Origin: Negadavirga shengliensis
GTDB lineage: Bacteria; Bacteroidota; Bacteroidia; Cytophagales; Cyclobacteriaceae
NCBI RefSeq assembly: GCF_042652345.1
Contig: NZ_JBHSJJ010000004.1
Location: forward strand, 124,001-188,000
Length of the DNA: 64,000 bases
Reading direction: 5' to 3'
Part shown: positions 54,941 to 63,854 of the stretch, piece after piece
How positions within the stretch are numbered: the stretch's first letter is position 1
Layout of the letters: each line of letters starts with the position of its first letter
Translations under genes and position numbers: made by a program
The notes under the pieces: model-generated
What the model saw: only the letters and a program-made list of their open reading frames with translations
The model's database searches: none
Told to the model about the DNA's origin: nothing

Positions 54941-56410
54941 TTATGCCTTTGGCAATTCAAATCCCGATCTGTATTCTTTCCTCACAAATTGGTTGGCCGG
55001 TTCGAAATTGGTCACTTTCATATTTTTACCATCCCAAAGCAATTTGGTGTCCCTGCCTGGGTAGTTATAGCCTTTGCCGTCGGCCCTTTCCTCTCTGTAA
55101 TCATAACTTCTGATGGCGAGGTTGCCCATCAATACGGATTCCGTCAAAGGACCGGCTATGGAGAATGGAGAGCTCAGTTCTTTGAATTCCCTGCTTCCAT
55201 GTCCGGCAATACAGGCATTGACCCATTGGGCGTAATGCCCGCCAATGGCCCCTTCAACCCGGGGAAGAGACGGGGCTACATTCAGGCTTTCATTTAGGGA
55301 AGTAGGTAAGAGTTTTGGGTCCATTCCATAAGTGGAACACATCATTTTACCGCGGGTTCCTTCAATGATGACACCATTGCCGCCGTCACCCATCTGCTCA
55401 TCGGGACCGAGTTCTTCCGGCCTGGAAGGTTTTATCCCGCCATCCATCCAATGGAATTCCAGGTCCCTGCCCCCCGGTCTGTTGAAACGAAGGGTTACAT
55501 GCGAAGAAGGAGGGCAACTTTCGGGGAAATAACCTCTCTTAAATTCATCCACATAGACTGTTCCTACACTGCATTCCGCTTCGGTAGGATACCCCAGGTC
55601 CAATACCCTGAACGGCGGTTCCATAATATGGCATGCCATGTCCCCTAGGGCTCCCGTACCAAAGGCCCACCAACCTCTCCAGTTGAATGGATGGATGTGT
55701 TCCACATAATCTATTTTTTGAGCGGTGCCCAGCCAAAGGTCCCAATCCAGGTGTTTGGGTGGTTTTTTGCCCTTGGTTTCAGGCCATGGAACTCCCTGTG
55801 GCCAAACAGGACGGTCTGTCCAGCAATGGACTTTTACGGCTTCGCCGATAAGACCCGCCGCATACCATTCCCTCATCTGTCTTACCCCATCTCCGGAAGC
55901 ACCCTGGTTGCCCATCTGCGTGACCACCTTGTATTTTTCGGCAGCTTCCGTCAACACCCTTGCTTCATGGATGGTATGGGTCAGGGGTTTCTGTACATAC
56001 ACATGTTTGCCCATCTGCATGGCCATCAAGGTTTGTACCGCATGGTTATGGTCCGGGGTGGAGACAGAGACCGCATCGATGTTGTTACGTTCCTTTTCCA
56101 GCATTTCCCTGTAATCCCTATAGTATTTTGCTTTGGGATGGTCTTTGACGCTTCTTTCCGCTCTGTTATCATCTACATCGCAGAGCGCCACAATTTCCGC
56201 ATTCCCGCTTTCGTAAAAACTTCTGATATCACTGTAGCCTTTTCCTCCCACACCAATGCCTGCAATCATCAGCTTATCGCTGGGGGCCTTATAGCCCGGG
56301 CCACCGATTACGTGTCTGGGCACAATATAAAAGCCTGCCAAAGCAGTGGCAGAGGTTTTCAGAAAATCCCTCCTGGAATTGTTTTTTTCGGGCATATTGT
56401 CCTTTTTCAT
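54941..56410 (-). CDS. Gfo/Idh/MocA oxidoreductase with Tat signal (QKP variant)
   Basis: 489 residues. Tat signal S-R-R-D-F-L-K-T (12-19) and a hydrophobic run to about residue 36. Rossmann fold from about residue 48 (I-A-G-I-G-V-G-G-K-G). The EKP motif is Q-K141-P, so the catalytic Lys is kept. It is larger than the enzyme at 52012 and carries a long C-terminal part with G-D-G-G-N-G-V-I-I-E-G-T. Probably another periplasmic sugar oxidoreductase of the same overall route. About 290 bp separate it from the GMC gene upstream on the same strand. Confidence 0.88.
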   Translation of the reverse strand: MKKDNMPEKNNSRRDFLKTSATALAGFYIVPRHVIGGPGYKAPSDKLMIAGIGVGGKGYSDIRSFYESGNAEIVALCDVDDNRAERSVKDHPKAKYYRDYREMLEKERNNIDAVSVSTPDHNHAVQTLMAMQMGKHVYVQKPLTHTIHEARVLTEAAEKYKVVTQMGNQGASGDGVRQMREWYAAGLIGEAVKVHCWTDRPVWPQGVPWPETKGKKPPKHLDWDLWLGTAQKIDYVEHIHPFNWRGWWAFGTGALGDMACHIMEPPFRVLDLGYPTEAECSVGTVYVDEFKRGYFPESCPPSSHVTLRFNRPGGRDLEFHWMDGGIKPSRPEELGPDEQMGDGGNGVIIEGTRGKMMCSTYGMDPKLLPTSLNESLNVAPSLPRVEGAIGGHYAQWVNACIAGHGSREFKELSSPFSIAGPLTESVLMGNLAIRSYDYREERADGKGYNYPGRDTKLLWDGKNMKVTNFEPANQFVRKEYRSGFELPKA

Positions 56411-56597
56411 GGTATTGACCTGCTACTAATTTTTTAATTTTTTTAGATAATGAACGGCCTAAAGTAAAAAAAACTTATCTAACTTTTCAATAATTGTTCT
56501 TTTTATGTAAAAAACGGAGGATTTTTGGTGTAAAAGAGACATCTACAAAAAATGATAGTAGGATTGGATGAGAGACAGCCATGGTGTAACATGGCTG

Positions 56598-56621
56598 CAA
56601 AACCTCAACCTGTTTTTGAGG
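56598..56621 (-). terminator. Weak terminator after the GMC gene
   Basis: On the minus strand CCTCAA-AAACAGG-TTGAGG followed by TTTTGC, about 85 bp past the GMC oxidoreductase stop. Confidence 0.3.
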
Positions 56622-56704
56622 TCAGGCCGTAAAAAACATACAGTCCAGGATACCATAGCGACAGTTTTGTGTCTTTTCAGCTACAGTGCTATTGCTGTTA
56701 GGCT

Positions 56705-58417
56705 CTAACCCAGGTTACCTTTCTTAAGCTCTTCCACGGCATGGTCAGCCGCCCTGGCGGTAACGGCCATATAGGTAAGCGAGGGGTTTTGGGTACCCGA
56801 AGAAGTCATGAATGCCCCGTCGGTTACAAACACATTGTCACAGGCATGCAGCTGGTTCCATTTGTTCAAAAGGGAAGTTTTAGGATCATTTCCCATTCTT
56901 ACACCACCCATTTCGTGGATATCGGAACCGGGAGGTGCATGGCTATCACTTGCCGAGATGTTTTTGAATCCGGCTTTATCAAACATTTCGGAAAGCTGCA
57001 CGATATAATCTTCCACCATTTTGTCATCATTTTCCGTCCATTCGCAGGAAAGCACCAATTGAGGGATCCCATATTTATCCTTCAGTTCAGGGTGGAGTCT
57101 TACATGGTTGCTCTCTATGGGCACCACTTCTCCCATCATCCAGGCGCTTACTCCCCATGGCCCCAGTTGTCTGTCCAGTAAGTTGGCTTTTAAAGTTGCC
57201 CCGATGCCTTCCCTGCTGTAGCGGGCCGCCCGTCCTGACCCGCCAAAGCCCACGGCATAGCCTCTTAGAAATCCGGTTTCCTGCCTGTGGACATTTCTGA
57301 ATCTGGGGATGTAACTGTGGCTGGGGTTTTTTCCTTTGCTCATCATGTCTGTAAACTCCTCACAACGGCCGGATATCCTTCCTCTGTAGTTGTGCCAGGT
57401 GATGTACTTGCCAAGCAGGCCATTGTCATTACCCAGGCCGTTGGGAAACCGGGACGAAGTGGAATTCAGCAGGATAAGGTTGGAGTTGAGCGCGGAAGCA
57501 TTTACAAAAATGATTTTTGCAAAATATTCATGGACCTCCCTGGTTTCACTATCGATGACCCTGACCCCGGTGGCTTTGCTCTTGCTCTCGTCATAGATGA
57601 TGCTGTGTACTACGGCATGCGGTCTCAAGGTCATGTTGCCGGTCTGCGCCGCCCAGGGCAGGGTGGCGGCATTGCTGCTAAAATAGCCGCCCAGCGGACA
57701 TCCCCGGCTGCACAGGCTCCTGTGCATGCACTGATTCCGGGACTGCTGACGGTGTATCTCCTGCATCTCCGTGATATGGGCGCACCTCCCTTGTATCAAT
57801 TGCCTGTCATTGTAATTTTCGGCCAGTGTTTTTTGAAAGTGTTTTTCGACACAGCTCAGCGCTATCGGTTTTAAAAATTCCCCGTCAGGCAGTTGGGGTA
57901 TGCCGTCTCTGTTGCCTGAAATGCCCGCAAACCGCTCCACATGGCTGTACCAAGGGGCAATATCTTTGTACCGGATAGGCCAGTCAACGGCAAACCCATC
58001 CCGGGCAGGCCCCTCAAAGTCAAAGTCAGACCAGCGTTGGGTTTGTCTGGCCCATAAGAGCGATTTTCCTCCCACCTGATAGCCCCTGGTCCAGCGGAAA
58101 GGTTTCTCTTCTACAGTTTCCTGTTCCCCTTCCTCCATAAAAAAATGAGCGGATGATTCATGCATTCTGGGTCCCCTGGCACCATATTTCCTTTGTTCCT
58201 CCAAGGGGAGTCTGCCTCCAAATTTGAACTCCCAGGGATGCTTATTGGCACCTGGATAATCCTCTATGTGCTTGACATCACGGCCCCTTTCGAGTACCAA
58301 TGTTTTCAGTCCTTTTTCGCAAAGTTCTTTGGCGGCCCATCCGCCGCTGATGCCTGAGCCAATGACGATGGCATCATAGGTCAGGCTTTTCTGCGCGTCT
58401 ATGTTTAAATTCGCCAT
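56705..58417 (-). CDS. GMC-family FAD sugar dehydrogenase, catalytic subunit
   Basis: 570 residues. FAD-binding I-V-I-G-S-G-I-S-G-G-W at 18-28. C-terminal active-site elements H-E-M-G-G-V-R-M-G and Q-N-P-S-L-T-Y-M. A cysteine cluster C230-x5-C236-x3-C240 resembles the [3Fe-4S] site of FAD-dependent glucose dehydrogenases. It has no signal peptide and follows the Tat-signalled small subunit gene (60 bp gap), so it is probably exported as a complex with it. The architecture matches sugar or glucoside 3-dehydrogenases (LacA-like). No cytochrome c subunit gene is adjacent. Confidence 0.9.
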   Translation of the reverse strand: MANLNIDAQKSLTYDAIVIGSGISGGWAAKELCEKGLKTLVLERGRDVKHIEDYPGANKHPWEFKFGGRLPLEEQRKYGARGPRMHESSAHFFMEEGEQETVEEKPFRWTRGYQVGGKSLLWARQTQRWSDFDFEGPARDGFAVDWPIRYKDIAPWYSHVERFAGISGNRDGIPQLPDGEFLKPIALSCVEKHFQKTLAENYNDRQLIQGRCAHITEMQEIHRQQSRNQCMHRSLCSRGCPLGGYFSSNAATLPWAAQTGNMTLRPHAVVHSIIYDESKSKATGVRVIDSETREVHEYFAKIIFVNASALNSNLILLNSTSSRFPNGLGNDNGLLGKYITWHNYRGRISGRCEEFTDMMSKGKNPSHSYIPRFRNVHRQETGFLRGYAVGFGGSGRAARYSREGIGATLKANLLDRQLGPWGVSAWMMGEVVPIESNHVRLHPELKDKYGIPQLVLSCEWTENDDKMVEDYIVQLSEMFDKAGFKNISASDSHAPPGSDIHEMGGVRMGNDPKTSLLNKWNQLHACDNVFVTDGAFMTSSGTQNPSLTYMAVTARAADHAVEELKKGNLG

Positions 58418-58477
58418 TTGAATCGAATAGGTTAGGTTTAAAGTTTGAATTTTAATGTGCCTTCAACATTCCCATGC

Positions 58478-59023
58478 TTATACCTTAAAAGGCCGATCGG
58501 GTACAGGCAAACATCCCTCATACCCACCCGGTGCCATGTCGTAGCTGGTGAAATGGGTAAGGTAATATTCAGAGGTGGTAAAACCGAGAATGGTAAGTTC
58601 TTTTGCCTGGTCAAAGAATTGTTTTATTTCCTCCTCTTCATCGGATTCCATCGTTAGAAGAATGGTCTCGCGTTCCTTGCGGCTGCATTTATAAAATGAT
58701 TTGTTGTGCGGGTCTGATGCCAGGTTTTCCAGGTGGTCCAAACCTGCAATAAAGGAGTTTTGAATCTCCTCTTCGTAGCAATTGGCCAGCAGCCTGTCAA
58801 TAAAGCGGTGAACATCCAGCTCTACTGCTCCCAAGGTGTCGGTTTTGGGAATAAAGGTGTCCACCATGCTTTCCAGGTTTTTCTTCTGGGTGCTGTTCAA
58901 GGGCAACCAGCGGAACTCATCTTCTGTAGATATGGAGGATTCCTGTCCTGGGCCGCATCCGGGTACCACCATCATTCCCCAAACGCTGATGGCCATGCTT
59001 TTTAATGCATCTCTTCTGTTCAT
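58478..59023 (-). CDS. Gluconate 2-dehydrogenase subunit 3-like small subunit
   Basis: 181 residues. Twin-arginine start M-N-R-R-D-A-L-K followed by a hydrophobic stretch and lipobox V-P-G-C (Cys23), so a Tat-exported lipoprotein. The body has T-F-I-P-K-T-D-T-L-G-A and ends with Y-E-G-C-L-P-V-P, typical of the gluconate_2-dh3 family. These subunits chaperone the GMC catalytic subunit through the Tat pore. The gene order small subunit then GMC, on the same strand, supports this. Confidence 0.9.
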   Translation of the reverse strand: MNRRDALKSMAISVWGMMVVPGCGPGQESSISTEDEFRWLPLNSTQKKNLESMVDTFIPKTDTLGAVELDVHRFIDRLLANCYEEEIQNSFIAGLDHLENLASDPHNKSFYKCSRKERETILLTMESDEEEEIKQFFDQAKELTILGFTTSEYYLTHFTSYDMAPGGYEGCLPVPDRPFKV

Positions 59024-59298
59024 AGGATCATTAATAGGTTATGATAATCGTAAGGTATACACAATTTTCAGCTAAGCAGGGCATGCCGTGGTGAAATCAG
59101 CTTTCTTTGTTATTTTGCTCCCTATTGACTAATATAGAATGTTATACCTTAAGGAATTTAAAAATATTTTATTTTGGATAAAAAATGAAGAAATTTATAC
59201 GGCCATTTTTCGATGAGCAACAATTTTACTTGAAGCCCGGGCACCATAAGCCCTCAATGCAGTGGTTCTGAAATATTCACCTGAAAAATAAGATTTTG

Positions 59299-60561
59299 AT
59301 GAAGCGGAGAGACTTTATAAAAACATCGGCCCTGGCAGGTTTCGGACTAAGCATGGGACCAAGCTGGATCAAAGCTGCCGAAGGGCTGGAGGCAGTGGCC
59401 ATTACACAGGGTCCCAAGGCACACTGGTTTGGCTATTACGACAAATTTCAGGTAGATCCCAGTGGCCGGTTTGCATTGGGATGTGAAGTGGGGTTCGAGG
59501 GGAGATCCCCAGAAGCCCCGGACCGTCTTGGAATCGGTTTAATCGATTTGGAGGAAGATAACAAGTGGATACCATTGGGCAGCTCCAAAGCCTGGGGTTG
59601 GCAGCAATCCTGTATGCTCCAGTGGATTCCAGGTTCTGATGAAGAGGTAATTTGGAATGATAGGGAAGGGGACCGGCACATCAGCAGGGTAGTAAATATA
59701 AAGACCGGGGAAAAAAGGATCTTGCCGGAACCCATCTATGCCCTTGCCCCAAATGGAAAATTTGCCATTGGCACTGCTTTTAACCGCATCCAGAACCTCC
59801 GCCCAGGCTATGGCTATGTGGGCATTCCCGACCCCTTCCAATCTGTTAAAGCTCCTGAGGAAATAGGACTGTACAAGATAGACCTGCGCAGCGGGGAAAA
59901 ACAGATGCTGCTGACCATAGCAGAACTGGCTTCCTTACCTCACCTGGATAAGGATGTATCTGATAACTGGCATTGGTTTAACCATTTGCTGGTCAGTCCG
60001 GACAGCAAACGGCTGCTTTTTTTGCACCGGTGGCGTCCTGAAATCCTGGAAACCCAGGTGATGGCCAGAACCGGGTTTGTGACCCGCATGATCACTTGCG
60101 ATGAAAACGGAAAGGACCTGTATGTGGCGGATCCATCCGGCAATTCATCCCATTTTGTGTGGCGCGATCCCCGGCATATTTTTGTTTGGACCAAACCTAT
60201 TGATAAAGAAGCAGGTTTTTGGTTGCTGGAAGATAAAACTGAAAATACCCGGCTTATAGGAGGAGAGACCATGACCACTAACGGGCACAATACCTACGTG
60301 CCCCATACCGATAATGAATGGGTACTGAATGATACCTATCCGGATAAGGAAAGGAAAATCACCCTTTATCTTTATCACATCCCGACCCAACGTCAGGTGG
60401 TTTTAGGGAGGTTTTACTCCCCTGAATCCTATTTCGGGGAATGGCGCTGTGATTTGCACCCCCGGTGTGACCAGCAGGGGAAAAGGGTGTTTTTTGATTC
60501 TACCCATGAAGGGATGCGACAGATGTATTATATGGATATTTCCCGGATCGTGGGAAATTAG
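59299..60561 (+). CDS. Tat-exported beta-propeller-like protein of unknown function
   Basis: 420 residues. Tat signal K-R-R-D-F-I-K-T-S (2-10). The body reads as repeated WD/TolB-like blades, each with an S-P-D/V-D-P style turn, and begins with K-A-H-W-F-G-Y-Y-D-K-F, a motif I recall from secreted or glycan-related Bacteroidota proteins. Near the end D-L-H-P-R-C-D-Q-Q-G. No catalytic residues could be assigned; an oligogalacturonate-lyase-like propeller is one possibility. The start is the ATG at 59299; a TTG lies one codon upstream. Divergent from the GMC operon. Confidence 0.8.
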   Translation: MKRRDFIKTSALAGFGLSMGPSWIKAAEGLEAVAITQGPKAHWFGYYDKFQVDPSGRFALGCEVGFEGRSPEAPDRLGIGLIDLEEDNKWIPLGSSKAWGWQQSCMLQWIPGSDEEVIWNDREGDRHISRVVNIKTGEKRILPEPIYALAPNGKFAIGTAFNRIQNLRPGYGYVGIPDPFQSVKAPEEIGLYKIDLRSGEKQMLLTIAELASLPHLDKDVSDNWHWFNHLLVSPDSKRLLFLHRWRPEILETQVMARTGFVTRMITCDENGKDLYVADPSGNSSHFVWRDPRHIFVWTKPIDKEAGFWLLEDKTENTRLIGGETMTTNGHNTYVPHTDNEWVLNDTYPDKERKITLYLYHIPTQRQVVLGRFYSPESYFGEWRCDLHPRCDQQGKRVFFDSTHEGMRQMYYMDISRIVGN

Positions 60562-60715
60562 GCAGAAGTGGCCATTGGATGTTCATCAGGCCTGGTTGCT
60601 GCTTCCGGGTTTGCTTGTGATGAGATTTTGCTGATAAAAATCTATATAATGAGTGATCTCCATCATTATTGGGGGATAAATTCCTGATGATTTTTACTAA
60701 AAATACCTTTGACCC

Positions 60716-60898
60716 ATGAAAAACGATATTCCCCATCATACTTCCCATAGTGCCATATATGGTTTGGGTTTTATAGGCGCGGCCATTTATTATATTTCCC
60801 AGGCGACAAGTTTCTGGCTTGGGGTCCTCGGTCTTTTAAAAGCTATGGTTTGGCCGGGCTTTCTTGTGTATGAAGCACTGAAAGCCCTAGGGGCATAG
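60716..60898 (+). CDS. Small conserved membrane protein (60 residues)
   Basis: ATG at 60716. Two hydrophobic helices: Y-G-L-G-F-I-G-A-A-I-Y-Y-I and F-W-L-G-V-L-G-L-L-K-A-M-V-W-P-G-F-L-V-Y. The H-S-A-I-Y-G-L-G-F-I-G start and V-W-P-x-F-L-V-Y-E-A-L are recognisable in a family of tiny bacterial membrane proteins of unknown role. Real gene rather than a chance ORF because the sequence is low in random features and family-like. Confidence 0.7.
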   Translation: MKNDIPHHTSHSAIYGLGFIGAAIYYISQATSFWLGVLGLLKAMVWPGFLVYEALKALGA

Positions 60899-60938
60899 GA
60901 ACGGCTGTTTATAAGTATTTCCGTATTTTCCAATCGGT

Positions 60939-61400
60939 TCAATAACTTAAATCTCCAATCATTTTAACAATCCGGTTGGCTTTGGTTTCCGGTTTTTTAG
61001 CATCTAATATGTTGTCTATATAGGATTTCTTTTCCCAATCAGGCAGCTCATTGAATCTTTGGAGAGCGAGCGGTACCTCTTTAAGGCAATCCAGAATTTC
61101 CGATGGGATAGTTTGAGGGCGTTTGTCTTCAAACAAAACGATTTTAACCCAGTCCCCGGCTTCTTTTTTAATTTGTTTCCGGATGGCAGCTTTTACAGGG
61201 AGGAAGAGGTGACCGCTCCCATCGGGCATAAGTTTGTAATTGTTGAGCTCAAAACCATCGATCTTTCCCCTTACCCTCATCCATCCAAAAGGAAAACGTT
61301 TTTCCATGGGGATTTCCGGAATGAGGGCGTAGGTCCAGCCCCCTTTTCCGGGGAATCGTTGGAGCTGGTAGCGCTTGTTTATCAGAGGCTTTTCCTGCAT
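60939..61400 (-). CDS. DUF1905 / YdeI (OmpD-associated)-like protein
   Basis: 153 residues, soluble. The N-terminal part (about 1-95) fits DUF1905 (W-T-Y-A-L-I-P then G-W-M-R-V-R-G-K-I-D-G) and the C-terminal part the YdeI/OmpD-associated region (D-K-R-P-Q-T-I-P-S-E-I-L-D-C-L with F-N-E-L-P-D-W-E-K-K-S-Y). Such proteins are common in Bacteroidota; some relatives confer resistance to cationic peptides. No operon partner. Confidence 0.82.
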   Translation of the reverse strand: MQEKPLINKRYQLQRFPGKGGWTYALIPEIPMEKRFPFGWMRVRGKIDGFELNNYKLMPDGSGHLFLPVKAAIRKQIKKEAGDWVKIVLFEDKRPQTIPSEILDCLKEVPLALQRFNELPDWEKKSYIDNILDAKKPETKANRIVKMIGDLSY

Positions 61401-61826
61401 GGGTGAGGAGTAAGGGATATGGATAAAATTTTTGTCAAGATAGCCGGTTTTAGGAAAAATCGGGAACTCCTTCGGGGTAAATAAATTTTCCGGAACTGTT
61501 AAAATACCCTAAATCCATTATTTTGGGTGTAAATCCGGTCAGGAAGCGGGGAAAGCGTTCCGGCGTGGTTGTTTGCGTGGTTATATCAGAAAGTTTATTG
61601 TGGCGATCCGGTAGCAGTTCGACCCTTGCAGGGTCGTTTTGATGGTATAACCGCCTTCTGGTCCAAAGGCTGCACCCGTGGTTACTGAGAAGTTTGACCA
61701 CTCCGTGGTCATTCTTTTTAGGGTTGGCATTTTGTTTGAAAAACGTAATCATTGGATTGATATTCATTATAAAAACCTTGGCCGGTTTAGTTCCTTTGTA
61801 TCACTAAATTTAAATCATCCAAGGAA
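61401..61826. other. Gene-poor region with inverted-repeat remnants
   Basis: Nothing here is credible as a gene; a minus-strand ORF of 105 codons is probably spurious. It contains two hairpins, CGACCC-TTGCA-GGGTCG (61620-61636) and GACCAC-TCC-GTGGTC (about 61697-61711), flanking a GGCTGCACCCGTGGTTACTG block. Confidence 0.55.
61616..61714. repeat. Degraded two-hairpin intergenic repeat
   Basis: Layout hairpin, then about 60 nt, then GGCTGCACCCG-GGTTACTG, then a second hairpin. This resembles a palindromic element I recall in Bacteroidota intergenic regions, in which two A/C-rich hairpins bracket a GCTGCACCCGGGG block. Recalled, not searched. Confidence 0.45.
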
Positions 61827-62024
61827 ATGGTACCGGGAAATAAAAAATGGAAAGCTTTTAGTTTGGTTGCCTTTATCCTGTTTTTCTGTTCATGGCATGT
61901 TTATTCACAGACGACTATTAAGGTCCAGGGAACCAAAAACGCTGGAGAAATAGAAAGAACAGACCGGGTGGTTCCTGAAGCATTTGGATATCCGGGAACA
62001 ACTTATCCAATACCGACTTGCTAA
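61827..62024 (+). CDS. Possible small secreted peptide or gene remnant
   Basis: 65 residues, ATG at 61827. A convincing signal peptide (K-W-K-A-F-S-L-V-A-F-I-L-F-F-C-S-W) ends at V-Y-S-Q, but the mature part is only about 37 residues, with no family match I know. It may be the truncated 5' end of a former exported protein, since the rest of the region is gene-poor and holds repeats. Confidence 0.3.
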   Translation: MVPGNKKWKAFSLVAFILFFCSWHVYSQTTIKVQGTKNAGEIERTDRVVPEAFGYPGTTYPIPTC

Positions 62025-62446
62025 ATTGTTTGAATTTCGTAATATATTGTTTGGTAGGTATTATTAATGAACAAGGAATTGATCTAATTTTGAAATTTAA
62101 TTAATGGCCCCAATATGGTGTTGGTATTTAGGAATGCAAATGGGCGGAAACAAAATTGAACCATTTTATCCGTAAAGAACCTGGAATTAAGCCTTTACAA
62201 AAAGCAAAAATCATATACAAATTAAATAGTACCTGCCACCAGCAAGAATGCCATTTGCAGGAAAATTTCGAAGCGATAAGATATGAGGCCTCTGTCACCA
62301 ATAAAAGCTTTCCTTTTAATTAAGTTGAAATCCCTTGGAACTGGATTGTGGGTATTAATTGGCTTAATTTATAAATAGTTATGCGACGAGATTTTGTTTT
62401 TATAGGAGAAAAGAGATCCTGTTATACCAAAAATCAACCAATTACT
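62025..62446. other. Intergenic region upstream of the AraC regulator
   Basis: About 420 bp, AT-rich, with no recognisable gene, repeat or promoter match. Confidence 0.4.
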
Positions 62447-63343
62447 ATGGAGAAACCTGAAACCTTAGAGGAGTTTTACAAAAGGAAATTCAGTTGGCTT
62501 CCCGAAAACATCCGTAATGATATCGGGCACTTTAACATGTTCCGGTTGGAACCCTATGCCCAAGGGAAAGTGTCCTCCATTCCCTACCGACGGAGGGATT
62601 TTTACAAAATCATGCTGGTCAAGGGCAAGAGCAGCGTATATTATGCGGACAAAGTGGTGGGGGTGGAAAAACAGGCGCTTTCATTTTCCAACCCCTTGAT
62701 ACCCTACAAGTGGGAGCATCAGGATAACCTTTTCGGGCGCTATTGCATCTTTAACCAGTATTTTATGAGCCAGTTTGGCAATATCATGCAATATGAGGTA
62801 TTTCAGCCCGCAGGGAACCATGTTTTTGAGCTTGCTGATGAACAGGTCTTTGAGGTCGAAACCATTTTTCAGAAAATGGAGAAAGACTTCGACTCTGATT
62901 ATAAGTATAAATACGACAGTATCCGTAACCATATTTTTGAACTGATCCATTATGGGTTGAAACTCCAGCCCAATGCCCTGACCGACAAGCAGCCATCCAA
63001 TGCCTCTCAGCGCATTTCGGCGATGTTCATGGAATTGTTGGAAAGACAGTTTCCTGTGGAGGATAACCACCCTAGAATCGCGTTGCGGTCGGCATCCGAG
63101 TTTGCCGATCACCTGAATGTGCATGTAAACCATTTGAACCGGGCGGTAAAATCCACCACAGGGAAGACCACCACCCAGGCCATCGCCAATCGCCTGGTGC
63201 AGGAAGCCAAAGTCCTACTTAAACACAGCCATTGGAATGTCTCCGATATCGCCTATGCCTTGGGCTTTACCGAGGTCACACACTTCAACAATTTCTTTAA
63301 GAAGCATATGGATATCAGTCCGTTGAAGTTCAGGGAGAGCTAA
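62447..63343 (+). CDS. AraC-family transcriptional regulator
   Basis: About 298 residues from the ATG at 62447 (M-E-K-P-E-T-L-E-E-F); an upstream ATG at 62381 would add a 22-residue lead with no family character. The N-terminal region is a cupin-like domain, and the C-terminal HTH (about 215-298) has S-E-F-A-D-H-L-N-V-H-V-N-H-L-N-R and V-S-D-I-A-Y-A-L-G-F-T-E-V-T-H-F-N-N-F. Probably controls the downstream SnoaL-like gene or a locus beyond this window. Confidence 0.85.
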   Translation: MEKPETLEEFYKRKFSWLPENIRNDIGHFNMFRLEPYAQGKVSSIPYRRRDFYKIMLVKGKSSVYYADKVVGVEKQALSFSNPLIPYKWEHQDNLFGRYCIFNQYFMSQFGNIMQYEVFQPAGNHVFELADEQVFEVETIFQKMEKDFDSDYKYKYDSIRNHIFELIHYGLKLQPNALTDKQPSNASQRISAMFMELLERQFPVEDNHPRIALRSASEFADHLNVHVNHLNRAVKSTTGKTTTQAIANRLVQEAKVLLKHSHWNVSDIAYALGFTEVTHFNNFFKKHMDISPLKFRES

Positions 63344-63404
63344 TATTTACCGGTAATAAAATAACCATACTCATTATTTTAGTCAATAAACCAAAAAATT
63401 AAAC

Positions 63405-63854
63405 ATGAAAACTTATCTGATCGGCATAGGGCTTTTATTTCTTAGCATATCTGTGTCCTTTGCACAAAGCGGAGTTGAACAGGAAATAAAGGAACTTTCC
63501 AAAGCAAAATGGCAATGGATGGCTGACAAGGATGTGGGTAAACTAGAACCGTTGTTTGACGATAAATCAAAATTTGTCCATATGAGTGGAACCTGGAAAA
63601 AAGACAGGGAGCTGGAAGTCATTGAAACCGGGAGCATTTGGTACAAAAATGCAGAGGTTCATGATGTAGCCGTTGAAATTTTTGGTGAGACTGTAATTCT
63701 TTGGAACCGCATCACGCTACAGGCAGTGGTCCGTGGCGATGAGGTATCGAATGAATTCACGGTCACGGAGGTCTATCAAAAACAAGACAACTCCTGGAGA
63801 CTATTGGCCTTAACCTTTAGCAGTGTACGCGATGTGCATCAGATTGTTCATTAA
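63405..63854 (+). CDS. Secreted SnoaL-like (NTF2-fold, DUF4440) protein
   Basis: 149 residues; signal peptide ending V-S-F-A-Q (about residue 21). The rest fits the small NTF2/SnoaL fold: an N-terminal helix pair (E-I-K-E-L-S-K-A-K-W-Q-W-M), a F-D-D-K-S-K-F-V-H strand, and the final W-R-L-L-A-L-T-F strand. Members bind small ligands or act as isomerases; no catalytic residues can be named. It is 61 bp downstream of the AraC gene on the same strand. Confidence 0.8.
   Translation: MKTYLIGIGLLFLSISVSFAQSGVEQEIKELSKAKWQWMADKDVGKLEPLFDDKSKFVHMSGTWKKDRELEVIETGSIWYKNAEVHDVAVEIFGETVILWNRITLQAVVRGDEVSNEFTVTEVYQKQDNSWRLLALTFSSVRDVHQIVH

Noticed and set aside
61450..61767. Minus-strand ORF of 105 codons
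   Set aside because: No recognisable domain or signal; it overlaps the two-hairpin repeat, and its composition is what a chance frame through a palindromic repeat gives.
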